From contig NZ_SSNI01000031.1 of NCBI RefSeq assembly GCF_010015475.1, positions 1 to 64,000 of the forward strand: a stretch of DNA of 64,000 nt, given 5' to 3'. Positions 8,592 through 17,307 of the stretch are shown in pieces. The notes under the pieces were generated by a model. The model saw only the letters and a list, made by a program, of their open reading frames with translations. It had not been told where the DNA came from and searched no databases. The number at the start of each line of letters is the position of its first letter. Position 1 is the first letter of the stretch. This DNA is from Pontibacter pamirensis. GTDB taxonomy: Bacteria; Bacteroidota; Bacteroidia; Cytophagales; Hymenobacteraceae. Position numbers and translations under genes: made by a program.

Positions 8592-8907
8592 CGGACCTGT
8601 GAAAGATTATCTTGAAAACATAAATAAGGCCTTCGAGAGCAGGGTGCGGCTCGGTATTATGTCGGTGCTGATGGTGGAGGACCGTGTGGATTTCAGTACG
8701 CTGAAGGATACACTGCAATTAACAGATGGCAACCTGGCCAGCCACCTGCGCGCACTGGAGGAAGCAGACTACCTACAGGTGGAGAAACAATTCGTGGGCC
8801 GCAAGCCGAACACCACTTACCACGCTACTGCCACCGGCCGCGACGCATTCGGCAGCCACCTGGACGCCCTGGAGCAGCTAATCCTGAGTAACCGGAAGGA
8901 CAGTTGA
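8581..8907 (+). CDS. Winged-helix transcriptional regulator (HTH_34)
   Basis: 108 residues, fitting the small MarR/ArsR-like winged-helix group HTH_34. The recognition region is VDFSTLKDTLQLTDGNLASHLRALEEADYLQVEKQFVGRKPNTTYHATATGR, where the last part is the beta wing. No ligand domain, so its signal probably comes from the upstream membrane protein whose gene it overlaps. Dimeric proteins of this kind bind short palindromes; the two ACTTTG-N5-CAAAGT sites flanking this gene pair are the obvious targets, giving autoregulation plus control of the ABC operon. Confidence 0.8.
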   Translation: MSANGPVKDYLENINKAFESRVRLGIMSVLMVEDRVDFSTLKDTLQLTDGNLASHLRALEEADYLQVEKQFVGRKPNTTYHATATGRDAFGSHLDALEQLILSNRKDS

Positions 8908-8950
8908 AATTTTTTTGCTCTTAAACTTTGTAACTCAAAGTACTTTACTG
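8904..8950 (+). promoter_or_regulatory. Second copy of the palindromic operator, before the ABC operon
   Basis: ACTTTG-TAACT-CAAAGT at 8925-8941, then ACTTTACTG, closely resembles the site at 7942-7963 (shared AACTTTG....CAAAGTACTTTA). A TTG at 8904-8906 and a near -7 element (AAACTTTG, 8923-8930) suggest a weaker promoter underneath. The spacing between them is shorter than ideal, so the promoter call is less secure than the operator call. Confidence 0.55.
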
Positions 8951-8952
8951 AA

Positions 8953-9000
8953 ATGGAAAGTCAAATCACCATACATACGCTTAAAAACGCAGGGCAATGA
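8953..9000 (+). CDS. Possible 15-residue leader peptide
   Basis: ATG at 8953 opens a 15-codon frame (MESQITIHTLKNAGQ) whose stop TGA at 8998-9000 overlaps the ATG of the ABC ATPase at 8997 as ATGA. Such an overlap allows stop-start coupling of translation. It starts about 12 nt after the operator. It may equally be chance, since short frames are common; there is no visible Shine-Dalgarno site. Confidence 0.3.
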   Translation: MESQITIHTLKNAGQ

Positions 9001-9899
9001 TACTGGAAATTCACAATCTCTCTAAAACCTATCCGAATGGTGTTCAGGCACTAAAGGATGTCACACTCACCATTCCCAAAGGGATGTTCGGCCTGCTCGG
9101 CCCAAACGGTGCCGGAAAGTCTACGTTGATGCGCATTCTTGCGACACTGCAGGAGCCGGACCAAGGCAGCATTCAACTCGGCGATATAGATGTCATCAGG
9201 CAAAAGGAGGAGGTGCGCCAGACACTTGGCTACCTGCCCCAGGAGTTTGGCGTTTACCCAAAGGTAAGTGCGGAAAGTCTGCTCGATTACTTCGCTATAC
9301 TCAAAGGTATTACCGAGCGGCGGGCGCGCAAAGAGGTGGTGGAGGCGCTTCTGCGGCAGACGAACCTTTGGGAGGTGCGCAGGCAGAAGCTGGGCGGCTA
9401 TTCGGGCGGTATGCGGCAGCGCTTCGGTGTGGCGGTGGCACTTCTGGGCAACCCGAAGCTGCTGATAGTGGATGAACCGACGGCTGGCCTGGATCCGGCT
9501 GAGCGGGTGCGGTTTCTGAACCTGCTGAGTGAGTTGGGCGAGAACAGCGTCGTTATCCTTTCAACTCATATTGTAGAGGATGTTTCGGAACTGTGCACCA
9601 ACATGGCCATCATCAACAAAGGAGAAATACTGCTGGAGGCACAACCGCTGCAGGCTGTGGCAGAACTGGAAGGCAGGATCTGGCGCAAGCTCATTGAAAA
9701 ACACACGCTGCCTTACCTGGAGCAGGAGCACCAGGTGATTTCTACTAAACTTCTCAGCGGGCGCACCATGGTCCATATCTATAGCCATGAAGCACCCGGC
9801 CATGGCTTTGAGCTGGTGGTGCCAGACCTGGAAGATGTTTACTTCAGCACCATGGCAGGCTACTACAGCGCCAGCCATCATAAAGTGGTGGCACCATGA
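8997..9899 (+). CDS. ABC transporter ATP-binding protein
   Basis: 300 residues. Walker A GPNGAGKST (35-43), Q-loop Gln82, signature YSGGMRQR (135-142), Walker B LLIVDE (155-160) and switch His191 (STHIVED) are all intact. The C-terminal 85 residues are an extension typical of ATPases that serve ABC-2 permeases. Its stop overlaps the start of the permease/M1 fusion (ATGA), so they form one transporter. It is the only complete ATPase here; the second permease (17304) has none and could borrow this one. Substrate unknown. Confidence 0.92.
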   Translation: MILEIHNLSKTYPNGVQALKDVTLTIPKGMFGLLGPNGAGKSTLMRILATLQEPDQGSIQLGDIDVIRQKEEVRQTLGYLPQEFGVYPKVSAESLLDYFAILKGITERRARKEVVEALLRQTNLWEVRRQKLGGYSGGMRQRFGVAVALLGNPKLLIVDEPTAGLDPAERVRFLNLLSELGENSVVILSTHIVEDVSELCTNMAIINKGEILLEAQPLQAVAELEGRIWRKLIEKHTLPYLEQEHQVISTKLLSGRTMVHIYSHEAPGHGFELVVPDLEDVYFSTMAGYYSASHHKVVAP

Positions 9900-12800
9900 A
9901 GTTTTGGGCAATTTTTCGGTTTGAGTTTACTTACCAGGTAGGCCGTCCCTGGCCCTGGCTCTTTGTCATGGTGCTGCTCGTACTCACTTTCCTGATGACG
10001 AGAGACGGCTCCCTCTCCGAAGTGCTATACTCCGAGTTCTTTCTAAACTCGCCTTTCGCCGTCGCAAAAACAACGGTATTTGGAAGCCTGATCTGGCTTG
10101 TGATGGCCGCGGCCATAGCCGGAGATGCGGCGGCGCGGGACGTGGAAACGCGCATGTATCCACTTACCTACACCACTCCCGTCAGCCGGACCAATTACCT
10201 AGGTGGCCGGTTTCTTGCTGCGCTCGCTCTTAATGCCTTGATCCTGCTCGCCGTGCAGGCAGGTATTTTGCTGGGCGTTTACCTGCCAGGCGTGGATGCT
10301 GAATTAACCGGTCCTTTCCGTCCGGCTGCCTTCCTAACAGCCTATGCCATTATCGCGCTTCCCAACGCCTTGGCTGCTACGGCAATCCAGTTTTCGCTGG
10401 CGGCACGAAGTGGCCGTGCTATGGCGGGTTACTTCGGAAGTTTCCTCCTCATTTTCATGGGCTTTTTTGTTGCTGCGCTGCTGCTGTACCACCGGAGCGT
10501 GGGGACGCTGCTGGACCCAATCGGGGTCCGTTTTATAGTAGAGGATGTGGCGCATTTATGGACACCAACAGAGAAAAACTGGCGCCTGCTCGGGATGGAG
10601 GGAATTGTGCTTCAGAACCGCCTCTTCTGGTTCAGCATCGCGCTGGTGACGCTCGCCTTCACCTATCTGAGCTTTCGCTTCGCCCATCGTACGGAAGGCA
10701 TCTGGTGGTGGCGCAGAAAAGTAAAACGGTATGACAATACCCCAGTGGAGGCAGGTATAGGAGCCAGACAGGGCGCGCCAATCTTCGTTCCGGCGATCAC
10801 TCGTACCTTTGGCCTCGCCACTCATGCACGTCAGACTGCCGCCATCGCATGGGCATCGTTTCGAACGGTTGCAACGAGCTGGGGCGGAATCTCCCTGTTA
10901 GTAGCCCTGCCGCTCCTGACGATTCCGGTGGTGCTTGATCAAATGGAATCCAGAGGTGTTCCGCTGGTACCCAATACCATCTACGTCATCAGCGAACTGA
11001 CAGGCTCTCTTTCTGATGAGCTGAGTCGCTGGGTGATCATCCCCTTCCTCATTGTTTTCTTCGCCGGTGAGCTGGTATGGCGGGAACGAGACGCTGGACT
11101 GGGTGAAATAACGGATGCTATGCCGGGTTCGGAATGGGCTCCGTTCCTCGGTAAATTCCTGGGACTCGGCTTCGTACTGGTCGCTTTTCTGGCTCTCCAG
11201 ACTATGGCCGGGATAATTGCTCAGGTTATATTGGATTATCAGGGCTTTGAGATCGCTCTATACCTGAAAATCATGTTCGGGCTTCAGCTTACCGAATACC
11301 TTCTTTTCGCGTTGCTTGCCCTCGTGGTGCACGTGCTGGTGGACCACAAGTATATCGGCCACCTGGTGGCGATCATTGCCTTTGTTTTCATCGCTATGGC
11401 CTCGCTGTTCGGTATCGAGCACAACCTGCTCATCTACGGCGCCGGTCCGGGGTGGTCCTATACGGAGATGCGCGGCTTCGGCCCTACTCTCGCGCCATGG
11501 CTCTGGTTCAAGGGCTACTGGGCAGCCTGGGCAGTGCTTCTCGCAGTGATGGCGCGGCTGCTTTGGGTGCGCGGCAAGGAGAGTGGCCTGCGGGTGCGGC
11601 TCCAGCTAGCGCGCCGTCGTTTCATAGGTGCCACCACCTGGACTGCTGCGGTGGCGGCGGGGCTTATCCTTGTGCTGGGTGGGTTTATCTTCTACAACAC
11701 GAACGTGCTGAACGAGTACCTCACTTCTTCTGAGGTGAAGGAGCGGCAGGCGGAGTACGAGCAACACTACGGACGGTACGCAGGTATCCCACAACCGCAG
11801 GTGTCGGCCACTAGGCTGCACGTGGAGATTTATCCTGTGCGGCGGGAAGTGGAAATACGCGGCACCTACAGCCTTGTGAACAGCACCACCGAGGCAATCG
11901 ATTCTATCCACATAGCTACCATGCCCGGGATTGAAACAGAAGCCCTAGCGTTTGATCGGCCCGCGGCCCGTGTGCTCGCCGATGAGGAGCTTCACTACCG
12001 GATTTACGCGCTGAAGCAGCCGCTCCAGCCTGGCGATTCAATCCAGCTTGACTTCCAGGTGCGCATGAAACCGCGTGGCTTCCGCGAAAATGGAGTCGAT
12101 GCTTCTGTTGCTGAGAATGGGACTTTCTTCACGAATGCCTGGCTGCCTGCTATCGGCTACCAAAAGAGCCGCGAACTAATTCTTGCCAGTGACCGACGGG
12201 AACACCATCTTACCCAACGCCCGCTGATTGCCTCCCTCTATAATGTGGAAGCGCGGAAGAAAAGAGCAGGGGGGAAGACCACCTTTGATGCCGTTATTGG
12301 CACCGATGAGGGGCAGGTCGCCGTTGCGCCGGGGGAACTGCGCCGGACATGGGCAGAGGGTAGTCGCCGGTACTTTCGCTATTCCACCAGTGCCCCCGGG
12401 CATGAGTACGCCTTCTTCTCCGCCGGCTATGCGGTGCATGAAACACTGTGGAAAGACTCTACGGCTGACTCCGCGCGAAATATCTCCATCCGAATATTTC
12501 ATCACCCCGAAAACACGGCGCAACTGGAAAGCATGGTTCAAACCATCCAGGCTTCTCTGGATTACTACACCGCACAGTTCGGCCCATACCGCTCCAGCCA
12601 TCTCACCTTTGTCGAGCGCCCTGGCAATGGTATGGGCATGCACGCTGAAGCCCGCAGGATCTCGTACGCGGAAGGATTCTCCCACTGGATGCCGAAGGAC
12701 GAACCGGGTAGTCTGGATGTCCCGTCTGCGATAGTGGCACACGAGATGGCCCATCAGTGGACTGTGCCCTATGCAAATGTCGAGGGCGCACCGGTGATGT

Positions 12801-13492
12801 CTGAGAGCATTGCCTGGTATTATGCTATGAAACTTTTCGAGTACGACAGAGGTCCCGAGCAGTTTCGGAAGCTTCTAAGCTGGATGCACGAGCCGTATCG
12901 ACGGGAGATTCGCCAGGGGGAACCCTTGCTCCGCGGTCTTGACCCTTATATGTCCTACCGCAGGGGACCTTTTGCGCTGTACACGATGAGCGAATACGTT
13001 GGCGAGGATCAGGTAAACAGTGCGCTCCGGCGCCTGCTGGAGAAGCACCGGCAGCAAGACGCACCCCTGGCAACGACGCTCGATCTGTACCGTGAGTTGC
13101 AGGCGGTCACACCAGATTCGCTGCAGTACCTGCTGCACGATTTGTTCGAGGTGAACACCTATTGGGAACTGGAGACAGAGCGCGCCACAGCGACTCAGAC
13201 GGAAGCAGGAACCTGGCAGGTGACGCTCGACGTGCAGGCGCGCAAGCTTGTGTCTGATAGTGCAGGCGTGGAAACGGAGGTGCCGATGAATGACTGGATA
13301 CAAATCGGAGTGTTCGCCAAAGGCGATGAGCTGAAAGAGCCGCTATACCTGCAGAAGCACCGCATTCGCTCCGGAACGCAGACGGTAAAGGTGACGGTGC
13401 CTCGTGAGCCCGCTCGTGCCGGCATCGACCCCCATTACCTGCTGGTGGATCAGGAAGCAGGCAACAATGTAGCGGAGCTGAAGATGGAATGA
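9896..13492 (+). CDS. ABC-2 permease fused to M1-family aminopeptidase
   Basis: 1198 residues. The N-terminal half (about 1-600) has roughly twelve hydrophobic segments in two blocks like a double ABC-2 permease. The rest is a gluzincin peptidase: GMGMHAEARR is in the place of the GxMEN substrate loop, HEMAHQW (His949, Glu950, His953) is the zinc site, with Glu970 as the likely third ligand, and YRRGPFALY holds the conserved tyrosine region. Compared with the paralogue at 17304, three residues are lost just after HEMAHQW. The peptidase should face the outside or periplasm. Such fusions are widespread in Bacteroidota with unknown substrate; peptide export or trimming is inferred. Confidence 0.88.
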   Translation: MKFWAIFRFEFTYQVGRPWPWLFVMVLLVLTFLMTRDGSLSEVLYSEFFLNSPFAVAKTTVFGSLIWLVMAAAIAGDAAARDVETRMYPLTYTTPVSRTNYLGGRFLAALALNALILLAVQAGILLGVYLPGVDAELTGPFRPAAFLTAYAIIALPNALAATAIQFSLAARSGRAMAGYFGSFLLIFMGFFVAALLLYHRSVGTLLDPIGVRFIVEDVAHLWTPTEKNWRLLGMEGIVLQNRLFWFSIALVTLAFTYLSFRFAHRTEGIWWWRRKVKRYDNTPVEAGIGARQGAPIFVPAITRTFGLATHARQTAAIAWASFRTVATSWGGISLLVALPLLTIPVVLDQMESRGVPLVPNTIYVISELTGSLSDELSRWVIIPFLIVFFAGELVWRERDAGLGEITDAMPGSEWAPFLGKFLGLGFVLVAFLALQTMAGIIAQVILDYQGFEIALYLKIMFGLQLTEYLLFALLALVVHVLVDHKYIGHLVAIIAFVFIAMASLFGIEHNLLIYGAGPGWSYTEMRGFGPTLAPWLWFKGYWAAWAVLLAVMARLLWVRGKESGLRVRLQLARRRFIGATTWTAAVAAGLILVLGGFIFYNTNVLNEYLTSSEVKERQAEYEQHYGRYAGIPQPQVSATRLHVEIYPVRREVEIRGTYSLVNSTTEAIDSIHIATMPGIETEALAFDRPAARVLADEELHYRIYALKQPLQPGDSIQLDFQVRMKPRGFRENGVDASVAENGTFFTNAWLPAIGYQKSRELILASDRREHHLTQRPLIASLYNVEARKKRAGGKTTFDAVIGTDEGQVAVAPGELRRTWAEGSRRYFRYSTSAPGHEYAFFSAGYAVHETLWKDSTADSARNISIRIFHHPENTAQLESMVQTIQASLDYYTAQFGPYRSSHLTFVERPGNGMGMHAEARRISYAEGFSHWMPKDEPGSLDVPSAIVAHEMAHQWTVPYANVEGAPVMSESIAWYYAMKLFEYDRGPEQFRKLLSWMHEPYRREIRQGEPLLRGLDPYMSYRRGPFALYTMSEYVGEDQVNSALRRLLEKHRQQDAPLATTLDLYRELQAVTPDSLQYLLHDLFEVNTYWELETERATATQTEAGTWQVTLDVQARKLVSDSAGVETEVPMNDWIQIGVFAKGDELKEPLYLQKHRIRSGTQTVKVTVPREPARAGIDPHYLLVDQEAGNNVAELKME

Positions 13493-13584
13493 TGAAGCTG
13501 CATCACAAGCACGCTTGTCAGTGCCACTCCATTCATAAAGACTTCCCTAATGAAAATCTCATTCAGCATCTAAAGAAATAGAAC

Positions 13585-14982
13585 ATGAAAATAGACATCA
13601 TCATCGCCTATGTGCAACGGTATGAGTTTGGGCATGAAAGAGATTTCGTTCCGCCCATTACAGGCATCCATTTAGCGGCCATCACACCTGCAGAACATGA
13701 AGTCAGGGTATTTCATCAGCAGGTCGACAAACTTGACTACAATACTGATGCTGATGTAATAGCCATCTCTTTCTTTAGTGGCTTTGCCATGGCGGCTTAC
13801 AGTTTGGCTGCTGAATTCAGGAAAAGAGGAAAAGTAGTGGTGGCCGGCGGTCCTCATGTGACTTATTGCCAGGAAGAAGCCTTGAACTATTTTGACGCCA
13901 TTGTGACGGGCGAAGCAGAAAACGTGTGGCCAACGCTGTTAAGGGATTTTGAGCTTGGACAGTTGCAGCAGGTATATACCGGAACACCCTGCGACATGGT
14001 AAATTTGCCCACACCCCGGTATGACCTGTTGCCCGAAAAGTTTTTCATAAAAAAGGTGCTTCAGGCCACTAGAGGCTGCCCTTTCTCCTGTTCATTTTGC
14101 ACTGTTCCTTCCTTGAACCCCGGGTTCAGGTTACGGCCCATTGAGGATGTGATAAGAGATGCTTCCTATGACAATTTCAGCCATTGGTGGCAACGAAAGA
14201 TTGTGTGGTTCTGGGATGATAATCTAACCATTCGGAGGCCCTACATCAGACAGCTCCTGAATGAAATGATACCCCTGAAAAAGTGGTGGCTAACCCAGGC
14301 CAGTATGGATATTGCAAAAGACCCGGAACTGCTGGACTTGATGAAAGCCTCTGGTTGTATAGGTGTTTTTCTGGGGATAGAGTCTTTTGGTGTTGATTCC
14401 CTGGCGGATGCCAATAAGCGGCAAAACAAAATAGCCCACTATAAAGTGGCTGTTAAGGAAATCAGAAAACGGGGAATTGCTGTGATGGCAGGGTTCATTG
14501 CCGGTTTTGACCATGATGATGAAAAGAGCATCATCCATATGGCTGACCAACTGATGGAAATCGGGATAGATGTTCCCTTTCTAAGTATCATGACTCCTTT
14601 TAAGGGAACCCCCATTTATACCAAGCTAAACCAGGAAGGCCGGATTTTAAGCCAAAGAAACTGGAATTTCTATAACGGCTACAATGTAGCATTCAAACCG
14701 AAGAAATTAAGCGAGGCCCAGTTACTGAATGCGCATAGGGAGTTGTGGAAAAAGTCTTTTTCGCCCTGGTATTCGCTCAAGAGGATTTTACAGGGGATTT
14801 ATACTTTAAGAACGGGTGCTTTTCTCTTGTCCTTTTTCATGAACTCATTCTATACCTACAAGAGACTGAGAAGTAATTACCCGATTGACATGAGCAAGAG
14901 AACAGACTTGAACAATCTTGTGCCACCTCCAACAAAAGCTGAAAGCAACAGCAGCCTGCTCGTTGTAGCTGAAGCCAGCTAA
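13585..14982 (+). CDS. B12-binding-domain radical SAM protein
   Basis: 465 residues. An N-terminal cobalamin-binding-like region (about 1-135; the Asp-x-His-x-x-Gly motif of true base-off B12 binders is not seen) precedes the radical SAM core with CPFSCSFC (Cys165, Cys169, Cys172) holding the 4Fe-4S cluster. GIESFG and WFWDDN are typical strands of the barrel. The C-terminal part resembles DUF4070. Members include methyltransferases and cyclases acting on lipids or peptides; the exact reaction is open. It sits between the two ABC/M1 systems, 92 bp after the first, in the same direction. Confidence 0.82.
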   Translation: MKIDIIIAYVQRYEFGHERDFVPPITGIHLAAITPAEHEVRVFHQQVDKLDYNTDADVIAISFFSGFAMAAYSLAAEFRKRGKVVVAGGPHVTYCQEEALNYFDAIVTGEAENVWPTLLRDFELGQLQQVYTGTPCDMVNLPTPRYDLLPEKFFIKKVLQATRGCPFSCSFCTVPSLNPGFRLRPIEDVIRDASYDNFSHWWQRKIVWFWDDNLTIRRPYIRQLLNEMIPLKKWWLTQASMDIAKDPELLDLMKASGCIGVFLGIESFGVDSLADANKRQNKIAHYKVAVKEIRKRGIAVMAGFIAGFDHDDEKSIIHMADQLMEIGIDVPFLSIMTPFKGTPIYTKLNQEGRILSQRNWNFYNGYNVAFKPKKLSEAQLLNAHRELWKKSFSPWYSLKRILQGIYTLRTGAFLLSFFMNSFYTYKRLRSNYPIDMSKRTDLNNLVPPPTKAESNSSLLVVAEAS

Positions 14983-15081
14983 ACTGCCAGTTGCAGGCTA
15001 AAATATGGAACAACATTAGATTCTTATTCAAAGGGGAAGTGAATTAAGCTGCACACCATGATTATCAACTCTAAATAGTAT

Positions 15082-16983
15082 ATGAAACAGTCCAAGTTCA
15101 TTAGAATCTATTCATTAGTACTGCTGTTTACAGCATTTTCCGCAGGTGTTTACGGTCAGGAGGTTGATATAATTCAAAAGCCTAAAACAGTTGAAGAACT
15201 AAGAAAAGCTATCCTCGAGGTGTTAGCGGAAACAGGCACTCCTGCTGCCGGTATAGCCTTGGTAGATAGTGAAGGGCCGGTATGGATTGAAGGAATTGGG
15301 ATAGCTGATCGGGAAAAAAATGTTCCTGCTGACGAGGAAACCATGTTCAGAATTGGATCTACCTCCAAAGTCTTTGTTGCGCTAGCGATCTTAAAACTAC
15401 AGGAGCAGGGAAAGTTAAGCCTGAAGGACCGTGTCAAAGACTTGGTGCCTGAAATTGAGTTTGCAAATCCTTGGGAAGACACAAACCCCATCCTTGTGGA
15501 GCATCTCCTGGAGCATACCACAGGCTGGGACGACATACATCTACCAGAATTCACTTCAAATGACCCTGAACTTAAACCACTGAAAGAAGGACTGGCTTAT
15601 CACCCTCATTCCAGAATTTCCAGGTGGGTACCGGGCACAAGAATGGCCTATGCTAACTCAGGCCCTGCAGTGGCTGCCTACATCGTGGAGAAAACTACAG
15701 GTCAAACCTATGAGGCTTATATCCAGGAGAATTTTTTATCTCCTATGGGTATGGAGACCATGACTTATTTTCTTTCGGAAGATTATAAGCAGAAAGGAGC
15801 CACCTTATACAAAGAAGAGTATCCGCAGGAATACTGGCACATCATCATGCGGCCTTCGGGAGCTATTAACGCATCTCCAAAAGATATGGCCAGAATGCTT
15901 CAGCTTTTTGTCCAAAGAGGAAGGGTGAACGCCACACAGCTGATATCGGAAAGCGCCTTAAAAAGGATGGAAACTCCTTCGACGACCTTAGGCGCTAAGG
16001 CGGGATTGAAATACGGGTATGGCTTAGGCCTCTATACTTCTGACCATAATGGTTTCACCTATTACAAGCATGGAGGCGGGATAGGTGGAGGCGTTTCTGA
16101 TTTCTCCTATCTGCCGGATTATGGTGTAGGCTACTCCGTTCAGATAAATGCCGGCAAGCCTGAGGTTATCCGTAAGATTTCAGGTCTTATCAGGGACTAT
16201 CAGACACATCATCTGCCAAAGCCCGAAAAGACATTTTCTTCTTCTGAATTCAAAGGTATTGCACGTCCATTAAACGGCTATTACCAAGCTATAAATCCAA
16301 GAAACAGCTTGCCTTTTTATTTGCCACCCTTAACGGCAGAGCGCATTTGGACAGAGGGAGACACCATATACAGCCAGCTTCCTGCTTTTTTGGGAGAAAC
16401 AGTGAAGTTTGTTCCTGCTGGTAATGGCTTTTACCACAATCTACATACAGGTAGACCAGATTTTGTCATTGTCACTGATCCGCTGGAGGGGGAGGTTTTG
16501 GAACTGGCTGGGAAGGAAAGCGGAACGGTTACCCTTGGCGCAATTCCCGGAGCAATATTATTCGGGAGAATAGCAGTGCTCATGCTTTGGGTAATTCTTG
16601 TTATTCAAGCTTCTGTATTAGTACCCTTTTGGGGTTATCGCTACTGGAAAGGCAGGATACCCGGTGGCGCTAATGTGCTGATCAGGGTTTGGTCTCTACT
16701 GCCGGTGGCATTTTTGATGTCCGCTCTTGTGCTCTTTGCTGCTGGCGCAATGGACGGAACAGGGCTTTTAGCTAAACCCAATATCCTTTCATTATCCATC
16801 ATGCTTGCAACACTAGGGTTTTTTGCTGCTGCGGTTTTCTCTGTTGTCATAGTAATCAGGTTTCGAAATAAAGGCATCAAAAGATCTATATTTCTTCCTG
16901 CTACTTTCTTGTCTGGACTACACTTACTCGTTGCTTTTTACTTGTTATGGCATGGTGTCATAGGCCTTCGGACCTGGGCATAG
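15082..16983 (+). CDS. Serine hydrolase, beta-lactamase/PBP4-like, with membrane tail
   Basis: 633 residues. Signal peptide (about 1-25, ending VYGQ), then a class C beta-lactamase fold: GSTSK with nucleophile Ser93 and Lys96, a YAN tyrosine motif in RMAYANSGP, and KHGGGIGGG as the HxG-like third motif. The last 130 residues form about four membrane segments. Family members are esterases, D-amino-acid amidases or peptidases rather than true lactamases. It lies between the radical SAM gene and the second ABC/M1 fusion, all co-directional, so it could process the same product (inference). Confidence 0.85.
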   Translation: MKQSKFIRIYSLVLLFTAFSAGVYGQEVDIIQKPKTVEELRKAILEVLAETGTPAAGIALVDSEGPVWIEGIGIADREKNVPADEETMFRIGSTSKVFVALAILKLQEQGKLSLKDRVKDLVPEIEFANPWEDTNPILVEHLLEHTTGWDDIHLPEFTSNDPELKPLKEGLAYHPHSRISRWVPGTRMAYANSGPAVAAYIVEKTTGQTYEAYIQENFLSPMGMETMTYFLSEDYKQKGATLYKEEYPQEYWHIIMRPSGAINASPKDMARMLQLFVQRGRVNATQLISESALKRMETPSTTLGAKAGLKYGYGLGLYTSDHNGFTYYKHGGGIGGGVSDFSYLPDYGVGYSVQINAGKPEVIRKISGLIRDYQTHHLPKPEKTFSSSEFKGIARPLNGYYQAINPRNSLPFYLPPLTAERIWTEGDTIYSQLPAFLGETVKFVPAGNGFYHNLHTGRPDFVIVTDPLEGEVLELAGKESGTVTLGAIPGAILFGRIAVLMLWVILVIQASVLVPFWGYRYWKGRIPGGANVLIRVWSLLPVAFLMSALVLFAAGAMDGTGLLAKPNILSLSIMLATLGFFAAAVFSVVIVIRFRNKGIKRSIFLPATFLSGLHLLVAFYLLWHGVIGLRTWA

Positions 16984-17070
16984 GGTGGAAATCAATTCCA
17001 GTGCTCCGACCTCCAAACTTGCTTCATTTTTTAAATAAATAAAACTATCCCATTCGCGTGGAATCAAAAG

Positions 17071-17307
17071 ATGGAACTACAAATCACGAAAATCTACAGA
17101 AAACACCCAAAGGGTGTTCAGGCACCAAAGGATGTCATGCTCACCATCCCCAAAGGTATGTTCGCCCTGCTTGTCCCTAAGGGGGCTGGCAAGTCTATGT
17201 CGACGCCGATGCTGGCCACACTGCAGGAGCCGGATCTGGATAAATTATACTGCAGCAGTATGGTAATCTACTACAGCGACAACCAGAAGAAGGAGGTGAC
17301 GCCATGA
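17071..17307 (+). pseudogene. Internally deleted ABC ATPase relic
   Basis: 78 residues. The first 55 match the ATPase at 8997 (GVQAPKDVMLTIPKGMFALLVPKGAGKS), the last 23 match its extreme C-terminus (DLDKLYCSSMVIYYSDN), and everything between is gone: Q-loop, signature, Walker B. The Walker A is also altered (LVPKGAGKSM instead of LGPNGAGKST). It cannot hydrolyse ATP. The stop still overlaps the ATG of the following fusion gene exactly as in the intact operon, so the reading frame may persist because it carries translation into the next gene. Confidence 0.85.
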
